DNA from: Hofstenia miamia
Taxonomy: Eukaryota > Xenacoelomorpha > Acoela
Direction: 5' to 3'
NCBI GenBank assembly: GCA_004352715.1
Contig: SCFE01000099.1
Coordinates: 800,954 to 864,953, forward strand
Length of the DNA stretch: 64,000 nucleotides
The notes beneath the pieces are model-generated. The model saw nothing but the letters and a program-made list of their open reading frames with translations, was not told where the DNA came from and did not search any database. A program made the position numbers and the translations under genes. This document shows, one piece after another, positions 44,493 through 54,771 of the stretch (its first letter is position 1; each line of letters starts with the position of its first letter).

Positions 44493-44644
44493 TAAATTGA
44501 GAAACCATGCTTAGATAAGATCTTTTTTTGACTGGCAGGCATCATATCAAGTGTGGAATTGATGAGGTGTAGTTAATCATCCTGTGTGATGGTAAATGAT
44601 TTTCCATCCCTTGTATATTACTATTAAAAGTTACCTTTAAAGGT

Positions 44645-45135
44645 AGTGTTTGAGAATGTAACACCTCTTAGTGCTTAGTGGAGTTTATTAAAATTTAGAG
44701 TAACTGCCTACTTTAGCCCATATGTCCCAACAACATGTTTATTAAAATTTAGAGACTATGTACTTTACCACATCTGTTATATTACACAAATCTATCAAAA
44801 TGATTTTTGTTAATTACAATGCATTTTGAAAAATCAAAATGTATATTGTCTAAATTTTTCAGGAGCCTAAAATTATCAACCATTATTGAAACAGCATATT
44901 CAGTTTGTTTTTTAAAAAAAAATTTAATATTATCTACTAATTTATTACTAATATTTAATAGAAGCACTTTTCTAACTATTTCAAATTCACATTAACTTTA
45001 CAAAGAAATATTGTAGAATAAATTGCATTTAAATTATTTTTGATTCAATTTCTCAAATTACTTACTATGATGACTGCAAAGAGAAATAATTGGAATAAAA
45101 AAAGTAAATATCTCACAAAATAACTTTACAGAAAT
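44645..45135. other. Roughly 490-bp insertion private to the right TIR
   Basis: The flanks CTATTAAAAGTTACCTTTAA and CTTAAAATTAAACTCTTT are contiguous in the left TIR but separated here. The ends show no clear inverted repeat. A minus-strand open stretch (44,967-44,782) reads NKLVDNIKFFFKKQTEYAVS and is not recognised. It could be an insertion or sequence lost from the left copy. Confidence 0.5.
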
Positions 45136-45225
45136 GCTTAAAATTAAACTCTTTAAATTTTGACTAAAGGTGAGGTTCTCTAATATTATGGTTGAAAAGC
45201 TTTATCATAGTCATCATAGTTTGAT

Positions 45226-48200
45226 TGTTTGTTAGAAAAGCAAGAATGCCTCTTTTTTAAATGTAATTTGTGTTTGCCTAATTTTGACTTTAGCAAAGTT
45301 TAAAATTTAATCTTGACTCTATCCTATAATGTAAGGTTATGACAAATTGATATTTTTCATACAGTTCTTTAAATAAATTTGACAATTTTTTATGTTGCTC
45401 CACATTTGCCAATTTGCTTCACAATTTTTAATAGATTATAGTGTTTTTTCTATCCATTTCTAAGTTTTGGGGTTTCAAAAGCATTTGGTACACAACAAAT
45501 TAGCAATTTAATATTTAAGTTTCATATTTAAGAAGAACAGTTTCTGCAAAACATGCAAATTTAAGTCAGTGCACTTTTAAATGATGCACTTAAGGTAGGC
45601 CGGTATTGGAGTTGTGAATATAATTATGAAAGAATTAATGCTGAAATTAGTACGTCAAATATTTTGAATTTATTATACTATTCATTCTCTACTTCAATCT
45701 TAGAATTTGAACCATTTCAAGAAGCTTTCTCCCAGCTCTGACAGTTACAAAGAATGCAAAATGGCTGTCAACTAAATGAGGAATTATTTTAGCATAAGAA
45801 AATGAAATACAAGAATTTATAATTTATTTTTGTAAATTTGTTGTATTACTTGATTAGAAATATATCTTCAAGTGCAGATCCAAGAGGAGTGACTTGGGTG
45901 ATTAATCAACCACTGGTTTTCGTTGGCGCCTGTACATAAGAGCTAAATTTAAGTTTTAGGTGCCTATTTGAAGAATAGAAAACAGCTTGATTGCTTATTT
46001 ATTAACACTGTTTACCTATATAAAACCTTGTAAGCATTGCTGCTATGAAAATCATACAAGTCAAAATGTTGATTGCAATTATTTTGTGTCTTTATCTATA
46101 GTGTGACATTAGTACTAGTAGTGTTTTAAATGGTTTGTCTTTAGTATAATTTAGTCATATTGTGTTGAAAAACATTTTCTTATGGATTTATTACTATGCC
46201 ATTAAATTATAGAAAAACAATAATCAGTAGCTAAATGTATAAATATTTTTTAATGGATTGATTCATTCATATTATGCTGTGAGTTGCTAATGTGGCCTAT
46301 ATCTTCCCTGAAAACAGCCCTTTTTCAAAGTGTTTTATGCAAGACTGTGAGAGAGCTGCTTGCACAATTATGTTTTTGCTTAATATACATTCTAATTAAA
46401 AAATTCACATCAAGAAATCATGAAGAGTCAAATTTGAGTGAAGAAGTGATAAATTCAAGACACCTTGATCAATTGGAAAGTCATGACTGGTCATTCCATT
46501 TTCACTACAATAAGTTATGAGTATGATAATGTAATTATGTTGATGAATGTGAAGACTAATATTAAAAAAATGATATCATTTTAAAATTGCAAAGTTTATT
46601 CTAAAGTATATTTCTGAAAACAACTAGAATTTTTTTGATTTCACTAACATCTATTAATTACATGGCCTAGGGATATTGTTATCCTGTGATTTACCCAATT
46701 AGATGTGGGTTCTAAATTTTGATTATTTACTATTGACTGTTGCATAGATAATACTCATCCCTATGTAAAAATCCTGGATTTGCCACTGATCTTTGACTAT
46801 TTGACTTTCTTTTGTAAAATTTCAAAATTATTTTAAACAACTTTACACTAAAGGCATTGCACAAACTGTGAATATGTTTACCTAACTTTATCACTTACAT
46901 TCAGCCTGCTTTGGTCAATAAAAAAAGTCCTGTTCACATCTTGGTAGTATTATAGACACCCATGGCTTTTTCTATTCCCTATATGATAATTATGATCTTT
47001 AAATACTGCTTCGGTGATTTATTAGATATAAATTTGTTGAAAATTTGACAGACTTTGCTTTCTAATTCTTAATCTTTTTCGTTAAACGTTGACGTTATAG
47101 CAAAATTATTAATTAATAATTGTAAAAATATAATATGCATTTTATTAATATTTTGAAAAAAGTCAATTTCACTAACGATTTCAATATTATGTAATATTGT
47201 TCCCTTATATTCAGTGGTTTCCCTTGAACGTCTAAGATATTAAAATAGTTAGAAAGCTCCTAGATTATGGTATTTGAAAATTTTTCCGATATCTATTCTT
47301 TCTAAAAAAAGATTGGTGACGTCCTGTCGCCAGGGCGTTTAAAAATTAAAAGAAAATGATCGCAGATATTCGCATTTTATGATAAATTATACATAATTAA
47401 TAACCATACCATGTTTTCAAAAGTTTTATGATCATTTATTGCTTGATTAAGGTTAGTATTACATACATACATATTTTTCCATTCCTTTAAAAGGAAATCA
47501 TTAAGCATTGAAACATTTGCGTTTGTAATTTCTTAATTTAGGAATACTACCTTTATAATGAAATTGCTCGATTTAAGAAATTACGTTTAAGGAATGCATT
47601 TCTTATTAATGAGTGCTTGTAAACGACATACATTTGTTAAAACTGTTCAACACAACAAAATTGTACACAATAGTTGAAACACTGCTTAAATCATAGTGAA
47701 ATCTGTCATTCCTTAGTCACTTTATTGTTATGACATTTGCATTCTAAGTTGTTAAAAAAACCTACAGTTGTGCAAATAATGTTTGGGGCAAATTGTAAGA
47801 TTGAAATTTTAAGATTTATGCAATAGCTTAAGCGCCTGCTATCTATAAAAAAATTGACATCAATTAATCTTGGAAGAAACCGGGTTGCTTTGATATTCAT
47901 ACGACTTGATATTAACATGTTTATTTTCAAATCGATTATTGGCAACGAATATTCCACCCAACCATTAATAGAAATGTAAATGTGTGTTTTTTGTTCAAGT
48001 GGAGTAGGATAGCAAGATTTGACCTTAGTTCTCAATTTTACATACATGACCAACTTTAAGATAAACCAGAGTTTTTAGTTAAGCAATGTAATTAAAAATT
48101 TCTTCTAGATTGATATAAAATCTTAAGTTATTTTCAACAAACTAAACATTTGAATAATAAAGAGAGTCTTTTTTTCATTTCCACGAGTTAAATATTTAAT

Positions 48201-51200
48201 TAATGTCTTTCTTTTGAACTTTATATCAATTTGAAAGTCAGTATATAAAAAATAAAAAGTTTCCTATCACTGATATGGTAAATAATGATTTCAAAATAGT
48301 GAGTGTTAAAAAAAACACCAACACTATATTCGTATATTTTTTGACATGAGAGATTAAAACGGATTCTAGCACATTATTTCGGATAATCAATTAGTAGGGA
48401 ACTAAGATCCGATTTAATTTTTCCCAAAAAAGAAATTGATTTTATATGAAATATTTTTTAGTTTGCAAAATATTACAATATTTGCCTCACCTGTAAAATA
48501 TGGACATCTTACAAACGCTTCTTCTCAATTTTCCTGATTTTCATGGTTAAATGTTCTAATTATTTTAAGGTGCAACCTCATTATTACCAAAAATGAAAAT
48601 CTATTTAATAATCAGCATGAATCGAAACAGATTTTTTTATAGATAGCACTCAAGTTGACTACACTACTTGTAATTAAATTAAAAAGCAGTTATTTAATAG
48701 TTTTTCTAAACAAATACTGAAATATTTCTCAAAAATACTCAAATACTACTTTCATATTCTCAGAAACACTACAAATAACTAAGATGATGCAAAGATGGAA
48801 TTGGATCGGATCTCAATTTTGAGAAAAATTCGGATACAAAAAATTTTCAAAAAACGTATATATTATACACATTACATCTTACTTTACATCACGTTAATAA
48901 TCTCAGTCCAAACAAAATTTTGTAATTGAATTCCATTGTTCGTACAACAGGTTCAGGTACGTATTTTGAATTTCAAAAAGGGGGGGGCCTAGATCGTTTT
49001 TTCACCCTCTTAGCATAATGCCGTGTTAATAAATGTGTAACAATATTGAAATGATCTCACTATACATACCTGAATTCCACTTTTTCAACAGTTTCGTTAG
49101 TAATTGTGAAAAGATTCTTGGAAATGTTTTAAGAAATTCGATAATATATTGCAGTTAAGGATGTACATATTTAAACAAACGCTTAAATACATAAATCAAT
49201 AGAGTAATTATGAATTGATTTAGTTTTATTGCACTTTATATAAACAAAAAGACTGTTCATCAATATATCGATCAGATCGTATTAGAATGAGTTGAAATTG
49301 GCCTGCCCCAAGGGGGGCAACATCTGTTTTCATAACTGTGCAAATGGAAAAGCAGAATTGTGAACATATTAAGAAAGGGCCGTAATTTAAAAATATACTA
49401 TTAAGCAAATCAACCCAAATTTAGTTAATGCTATTCGATTTATTTAGGCAAAGTGTTGAAAGTAATAATAAAAATTTTTAAATTTTAATATAGTAACATA
49501 TACTTGTAAGTTCCTAAATTTTTGTCCAGTAAACCTAACAAGTTAAAGAATTTTTTTGACAACGTTCCTAATGTGGACTTATGATTTTAGTGTCATAACG
49601 CATCACTTTTTGACAGCGTGTACAACAAAAATAAATTCTTCCAATTGCTTCGCTATGTTCTTTGTTTTGACATATACACCGGCCAGTGAATGACGATGCG
49701 GTCCTGTCCATCCCGGGAAATGCCAACACTGATTTCAACATAGTCTTGAAGGACTTAAAATGTTGTATTAATATTCATTGTTAGAATACTTAATTTAAAT
49801 TTCGGATCTCTTTCGGATTCAAAGGTTTTTTTTTAAAATTACTGTTCGGATCTAATTCGGATCTTGAAATTTTTGATGCGGCTCGGATGTTAAAATTTTG
49901 GATCCAATTTAATCTCTGAGATGATACCGAAATTTTTTCTTTTCAACAAAGCAAATCTGGTTCCACCAATGGTTATTTCCTTACTGTGTTGAAAATTCGA
50001 CAGAAAATGTTGACCCAACCCAACCCGAATATTTAATTATTCAATGTTTCGAGCAAGTCTAGCTCAGGTCCAACCCATTCCCAAATTAAAAATAATAACG
50101 ACATTTTATGTACAAAAATTTGCGCTTGTTGTTTTGTTCCATTAAATGAAAAATTATACCAGCGTAAAATGAAGTCAATTCATTAATATGCGCAACAATT
50201 AAAATACATGTGGGTGTTAACAATTTTTTCAAAACATTTGTGTTGGATATTTTAAAGGTGATTCATACTCAGAAGACATTTTTCTAAGTCTACAGACTTT
50301 TTTTGACATAGCTTGACACATCACATTTTAGAGATTCTTCTTGCTCTATATTTTCTTGCCTTGTGATAGATCCATCAACAATTTGAGATATTACTTTGTT
50401 TCCAAACATTAGAGATTGCCAACTTACAATTAATAAACCCTTATATATATATATATAATTTTTTTGACTTTTCTATAGCTTAAAATTGTAAAGCAATTAA
50501 GTGTATTTTAAAACATTATCAAGGGAACTTATTTATGTAGTTGTAAACTTTTTTACTTAGCAATGAATTGAATGGTAAATTGTTAAGGTTAACAGTGAAA
50601 TTTTCTCCAGGAATAATGAGTCTATAGGTTGGAATTTTTTATGAATATTTTTAAATCTAAAACTAAGATAGCGGAATCAACCATGCAAGTAGTATTATTA
50701 CAGTGTTTTTTCGTGGATAAAGTTTCTGTTGCAGTCAATAGAGGTTTTCTTGCATTTAGTTAGGTCGATTTGATTTCAATAAGTCTCTGTTGCATTTGAA
50801 AAAGTCTTTGTATATATATAAACTATCCAAAACACCCTTTATTTAATCTTCGAAAATTGAGATTTTTTCATTTAGTTTAACATGTTGGATTTCAGTCATA
50901 CATTTGTATTATGTAGCACGGTTATCAGGCCCGTAGCATACATGGTAGTCAGGTAGTCAGTGACTAGCATAAATATTAATAAAAAGATTATAATTGATTA
51001 TTCTATTGATGTATATAAGAATTATTGTTAATAGTGACAATTCATCGGCTTAATAGAAATTCAAAAAATTCGAATGTAAATACAATTTTGTTGAAGAGCT
51101 CAATTAACTCAAAAATTGTATTAGTAATAGCAAGCGCCAATCAATTTCATTTATACTTTAGGTGTCCCAGGGTAAATTTTAATTACTTAGAAAATACACT

Positions 51201-51578
51201 GGGTTGTATTTGCATGTTTGAGAGGGGAGAAGCATTTTAATATGATGTACCATAAACATATATTTATTATTAAAACGGCAATACAACTATTAACAATTTG
51301 AAAATGCCCGTTAAAAACCTTTTCAGCAGTGGACACATCCTTATTTGAACCAGATCGCTTTTGATGCAATCACAAGTTAATTTTATTGTTTAGAAGTGCA
51401 GTTGAGGATAAATGTTTTCATTTTAGTATTTTCAATTGTATGTTTACTTTTTTTATTTGCAAAAATCTTATATTGATTTTGGATATGACGGCCCTGAGGC
51501 GGGCTGAGCCTGGTTTTTGGGTTAAAGGGCCAGGACCGGGCTTTAAATCTCTCTGATATGTACTACATAGTTGTATTC

Positions 51579-51582
<4 letters not shown>
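45226..51582. other. Host intergenic DNA, no supported gene
   Basis: About 6.3 kb of AT-rich sequence with scattered short open stretches that lack splice or family support. A short TA run lies near 50,443-50,457, and a GC-richer patch (GGCCCTGAGGCGGGCTGAGC) near 51,490-51,540 could be a fragment of an unrecognised repeat. Confidence 0.5.

Positions 51583-51615
<33 letters not shown>
51583..51615. repeat. TA microsatellite, left of the mariner
   Basis: A run of about 16 AT dinucleotides ending in the TA that borders the left TIR of the mariner. Confidence 0.9.
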
Positions 51616-51618
<3 letters not shown>

Positions 51619-53174
51619 CGCCGTTCCATAAGTTCTCAGCCCTTGATTTATTTTTGTGAATATTGCTTATAAGCTAACTTTGATTATGAAAAACTAAAAT
51701 AATGGTCATATTTAGTCGATGTTGATATCCTACAAACATGAAACACTTTTATTTTAGTTAGAGTAGAGTCTTAATCTACATCCTACTTATACGTGTAGCC
51801 GTGACTTTAGTAAGAAATTATATATGCTTCATGTATGCATTTTACTCCTTATTTAAATTTAGTCAGACATCAATATGGAATAAAAAACAATACATTTGAT
51901 TTAACAAGTAATTCAATTTAGCTAAGAACAAATATAGATGCACAAATAATGATAGAAAAATGTCAAGAAGGTGTGGCATAGGAACCAATACAAGTGATAA
52001 ACTTGGAACAGTGATCCAGAAGCTTATCGAGTTCTTTTCGATAAACGTCAATATCAGTCTCTCTCAAGACTCGAACTACTTCACGTTCCACTTCTTCATG
52101 GTCATCAAACTTCCCTCAGCTGCGTCTTGACATGGTCATTGATCCATCGGTCACACAGCTTAAGGTCAGGTGAATAAGGAGGCTGCTGAAGCAATTCAAT
52201 TCTTCTGCGGAAGAAAAGAGACGTAACTGAGCTTTTTGTGTGAGGCCTGGCACACAAGTTGTTCCAAACGAATAGGATCAGTCCTCAGTTTGCGCCATTT
52301 CACACCGGTTTGTTTCACGAAGTCTTCATAAACGTCGCATCAATCGTTCTCCCTTATGGTAACACTTTGACAGTGATCCTCTTGTTACACGTGAACGCAA
52401 TCAGCAACAGACACTTCTTTGTTATTAAATTGTTTGTCGGAATTTGAGGGCGTTCCTCTTCCATAGATTTTCACACTTTAGCTCGTCTTAGTTCACCCAA
52501 ATTCAACAGTCGCTCGCGTATACCTTTGGCACGATCAATGCGTTGTTGCTTGTGGACATCGTTGAGAAGTTTCGGAACCCAATAACAAGTAACACTATGG
52601 AATCCCAGGGCATCTGTAAGCAAACGGTAAACAGTCGTCTTTGCGATACCAGTCTCTCTTTCAGGGTCGACTAAATAAATGTGTGGGTCTTCTTCGATTA
52701 CTTTCAAAATATCGTTAGCATTCTCGTCTCCTGTCGATGAAATTGGCCTCCCAGATCGTTCAGCGTCATCAAATGATGTTCTTCTTCCTGAATTAAAATC
52801 AGCTATCCACCTCTTCACTGTAGAGTGGGAAGGGGCATAAGCTTCAAACACATGATGCGATGCACACTGAATTTCAAGTGCAGTCTTGCCACGTTTGCTT
52901 TCAACAAATGCATAAACGCGAGCTTTCTGCTAAATGCAATTCATATCTAATGAAATAAAATTCGATTATTGAATTTCTTATCTTTAAAACAATTAACATG
53001 ACTCTACTAGGAATTAAATCGCGTCAACACTGTTACGCATTGAATCACTTAGAGCTTATTACATAGATACCTAAAATTTCAAATTTCAATTATTTTGTGG
53101 TTAAATATCATCAATGATATTATACGTGATCTATTTCAGCATCGATTTAAGTTCTAACTTATGAAACGGTGTAA
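51616..53174 (-). mobile_element. Nearly full-length mariner-like element in a TA repeat
   Basis: The left end TTACGCCGTTCCATAAGTTC and the right end, read inward, TTACACCGTTTCATAAGTTA form imperfect TIRs. Both sides are TA microsatellite, so the insertion used a TA inside the repeat. The length of 1,559 bp and one transposase on the minus strand covering most of the element are typical of mariners. The TIR mismatches and a broken transposase show it is inactive. Confidence 0.85.
51961..52944 (-). pseudogene. Mariner transposase, broken but almost complete
   Basis: From ATG 52,944 the frame has a stop at codon 5, then KARVYAFVESKRGKTALEIQ, HSTVKRWIADFNSGRRTSFD, RSGRPIS and a second helix-turn-helix (DPHIYLVDPERETGIAKTTV), with HKQQRIDRAKGIRERL before the catalytic domain. 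After frame changes the catalytic region reads RISTS-like debris, ARPHT with the preceding catalytic Asp read as Asn, and LLQQPPYSPDLKLCD carrying the third aspartate. The C-terminal part reads EVEREVVRVLRETDIDVYRK to the stop near 51,961. About 328 codons, close to the family's usual 340-350. Would catalyse cut-and-paste transposition at TA; dead by stops, shifts and the lost aspartate. Confidence 0.8.
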
Positions 53175-54196
53175 TATATATATATATATATATATANNNN
53201 NNNNNNNNNNNNNNNNNNNNNNNNNNNNNNNNNNNNNNNNNNNNNNNNNNNNNNNNNNNNNNNNNNNNNNNNNNNNNNNNNNNNNNNNNNNNNNNNNNNN
53301 NNNNNNNNNNNNNNNNNNNNNNNNNNNNNNNNNNNNNNNNNNNNNNNNNNNNNNNNNNNNNNNNNNNNNNNNNNNNNNNNNNNNNNNNNNNNNNNNNNNN
53401 NNNNNNNNNNNNNNNNNNNNNNNNNNNNNNNNNNNNNNNNNNNNNNNNNNNNNNNNNNNNNNNNNNNNNNNNNNNNNNNNNNNNNNNNNNNNNNNNNNNN
53501 NNNNNNNNNNNNNNNNNNNNNNNNNNNNNNNNNNNNNNNNNNNNNNNNNNNNNNNNNNNNNNNNNNNNNNNNNNNNNNNNNNNNNNNNNNNNNNNNNNNN
53601 NNNNNNNNNNNNNNNNNNNNNNNNNNNNNNNNNNNNNNNNNNNNNNNNNNNNNNNNNNNNNNNNNNNNNNNNNNNNNNNNNNNNNNNNNNNNNNNNNNNN
53701 NNNNNNNNNNNNNNNNNNNNNNNNNNNNNNNNNNNNNNNNNNNNNNNNNNNNNNNNNNNNNNNNNNNNNNNNNNNNNNNNNNNNNNNNNNNNNNNNNNNN
53801 NNNNNNNNNNNNNNNNNNNNNNNNNNNNNNNNNNNNNNNNNNNNNNNNNNNNNNNNNNNNNNNNNNNNNNNNNNNNNNNNNNNNNNNNNNNNNNNNNNNN
53901 NNNNNNNNNNNNNNNNNNNNNNNNNNNNNNNNNNNNNNNNNNNNNNNNNNNNNNNNNNNNNNNNNNNNNNNNNNNNNNNNNNNNNNNNNNNNNNNNNNNN
54001 NNNNNNNNNNNNNNNNNNNNNNNNNNNNNNNNNNNNNNNNNNNNNNNNNNNNNNNNNNNNNNNNNNNNNNNNNNNNNNNNNNNNNNNNNNNNNNNNNNNN
54101 NNNNNNNNNNNNNNNNNNNNNNNNNNNNNNNNNNNNNNNNNNNNNNNNNNNNNNNNNNNNNNNNNNNNNNNNNNNNNNNNNNNNNNNNNNNNNNNN

Positions 54197-54233
<37 letters not shown>

Positions 54234-54234
54234 T
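53175..54234. repeat. TA microsatellite containing a 1,000-N gap
   Basis: TA dinucleotides at 53,175-53,196 and 54,197-54,230 border the N block 53,197-54,196; the gap size is probably a placeholder. The unsequenced part is likely to be TA repeat at least at both edges. Confidence 0.9.
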
Positions 54235-54261
54235 GGATATTGTTGTTTTCTTAATATTTAG

Positions 54262-54771
54262 GCTGTATTTGGGAACATTGGAATGAATGGGAAAGCTGTG
54301 AAAATGAACGAATTATCCGAACACGTATTGGAAATAGAATTCATAAATGGCTCCTGCAAAGCACCGGCAACGGAACAGTTTCATTGTGGCGACACGTATT
54401 TTTCTAACTGGCACTTACCTTTGCCTTATGGCAATGATGCTACATACGAAAGTACAAATTCAAAGGTAGAGCTAACTTACGTTTTCTACGCCGATCCTTC
54501 TGCCCAAAATGATGAAATTTTGATTGATATATCATTGAAAAATTCATCAGGAACTTACAAATGTGAATCTCGCGAATTATCTGGAAAAACTAGTGTTGAA
54601 TTAGGAGCAAATATGGTCTTGCCAACAGAATTCACTGGAGAATATTCATATGTTACAAAGCAGCGTGGTGCAAACGTTACTAAGAAAGAGGTTGATGGAT
54701 GTACACTTGAATGCTTACAAACTGGTTATTATAATGAAATAGAATTGAAATGTAAGTGTGCCAATTTCTAG
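54262..54771 (+). CDS. Exon of a secreted or extracellular protein, family not recognised
   Basis: It opens after a splice acceptor (TTTTCTTAATATTTAG) and is open to the stop at 54,771. It reads HVLEIEFINGSCKAPATEQF, FHCGDTYFSNWHLPLP, VELTYVFYADPSAQNDEILI, SGTYKCESRELSG, and ends in a Cys-dense DGCTLECLQTGYYNEIELKC. Paired cysteines, alternating beta-strand-like segments and N-glycosylation sequons (NGS, NSS, NVT) indicate an extracellular domain, perhaps followed by an EGF-like or similar module. A donor-like GTAAGT lies at 54,751 just before the stop, so the exon may splice there and continue rather than end. Upstream exons would lie in or before the gap. No homologous domain could be named. 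Confidence 0.6.
   Translation, partial: AVFGNIGMNGKAVKMNELSEHVLEIEFINGSCKAPATEQFHCGDTYFSNWHLPLPYGNDATYESTNSKVELTYVFYADPSAQNDEILIDISLKNSSGTYKCESRELSGKTSVELGANMVLPTEFTGEYSYVTKQRGANVTKKEVDGCTLECLQTGYYNEIELKCKCANF

Larger units (their letters stand above)
24815..45225. mobile_element. Polinton/Maverick (adintovirus-like) relic, about 20.4 kb with nested insertions
   Basis: Terminal inverted repeats (24,815-26,251 and 43,927-45,225) enclose remnants of a protein-primed B-family polymerase, chromodomain integrase, packaging ATPase, capsid-like protein, adenain-like protease and a PLA2-domain gene. This set defines self-synthesising Polintons and the related adintoviruses. About 9 kb of the length is later insertion (an LTR element of about 6.3 kb, a second LTR element of about 2.1 kb, a LINE tail of about 0.65 kb), leaving roughly 11-12 kb. 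Every gene has stops or frameshifts, and several catalytic residues are replaced, so the element is long dead. The exact terminal bases and target duplication could not be fixed because the outermost 20-30 bp have drifted. Confidence 0.9.
43927..45225 (-). repeat. Right terminal inverted repeat of the Polinton
   Basis: Reverse complement of the left repeat, matched from the TATGTCTATGCTATTAAAAA block inward of 43,950 to the ATGATGACTATGATAAAGC block near 45,215. It contains about 490 bp (44,645-45,135) absent from the left copy and lacks about 640 bp present there, so each copy has its own indel history. Confidence 0.85.

Noticed and set aside
47706-48053. 115-codon minus-strand open stretch
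   Set aside because: No family resemblance, no splice-site support, and surrounding DNA is featureless; such lengths occur by chance here.
53131-54261. Long frames with poly Tyr-Ile ends
   Set aside because: Translation of TA microsatellite and N; no gene.
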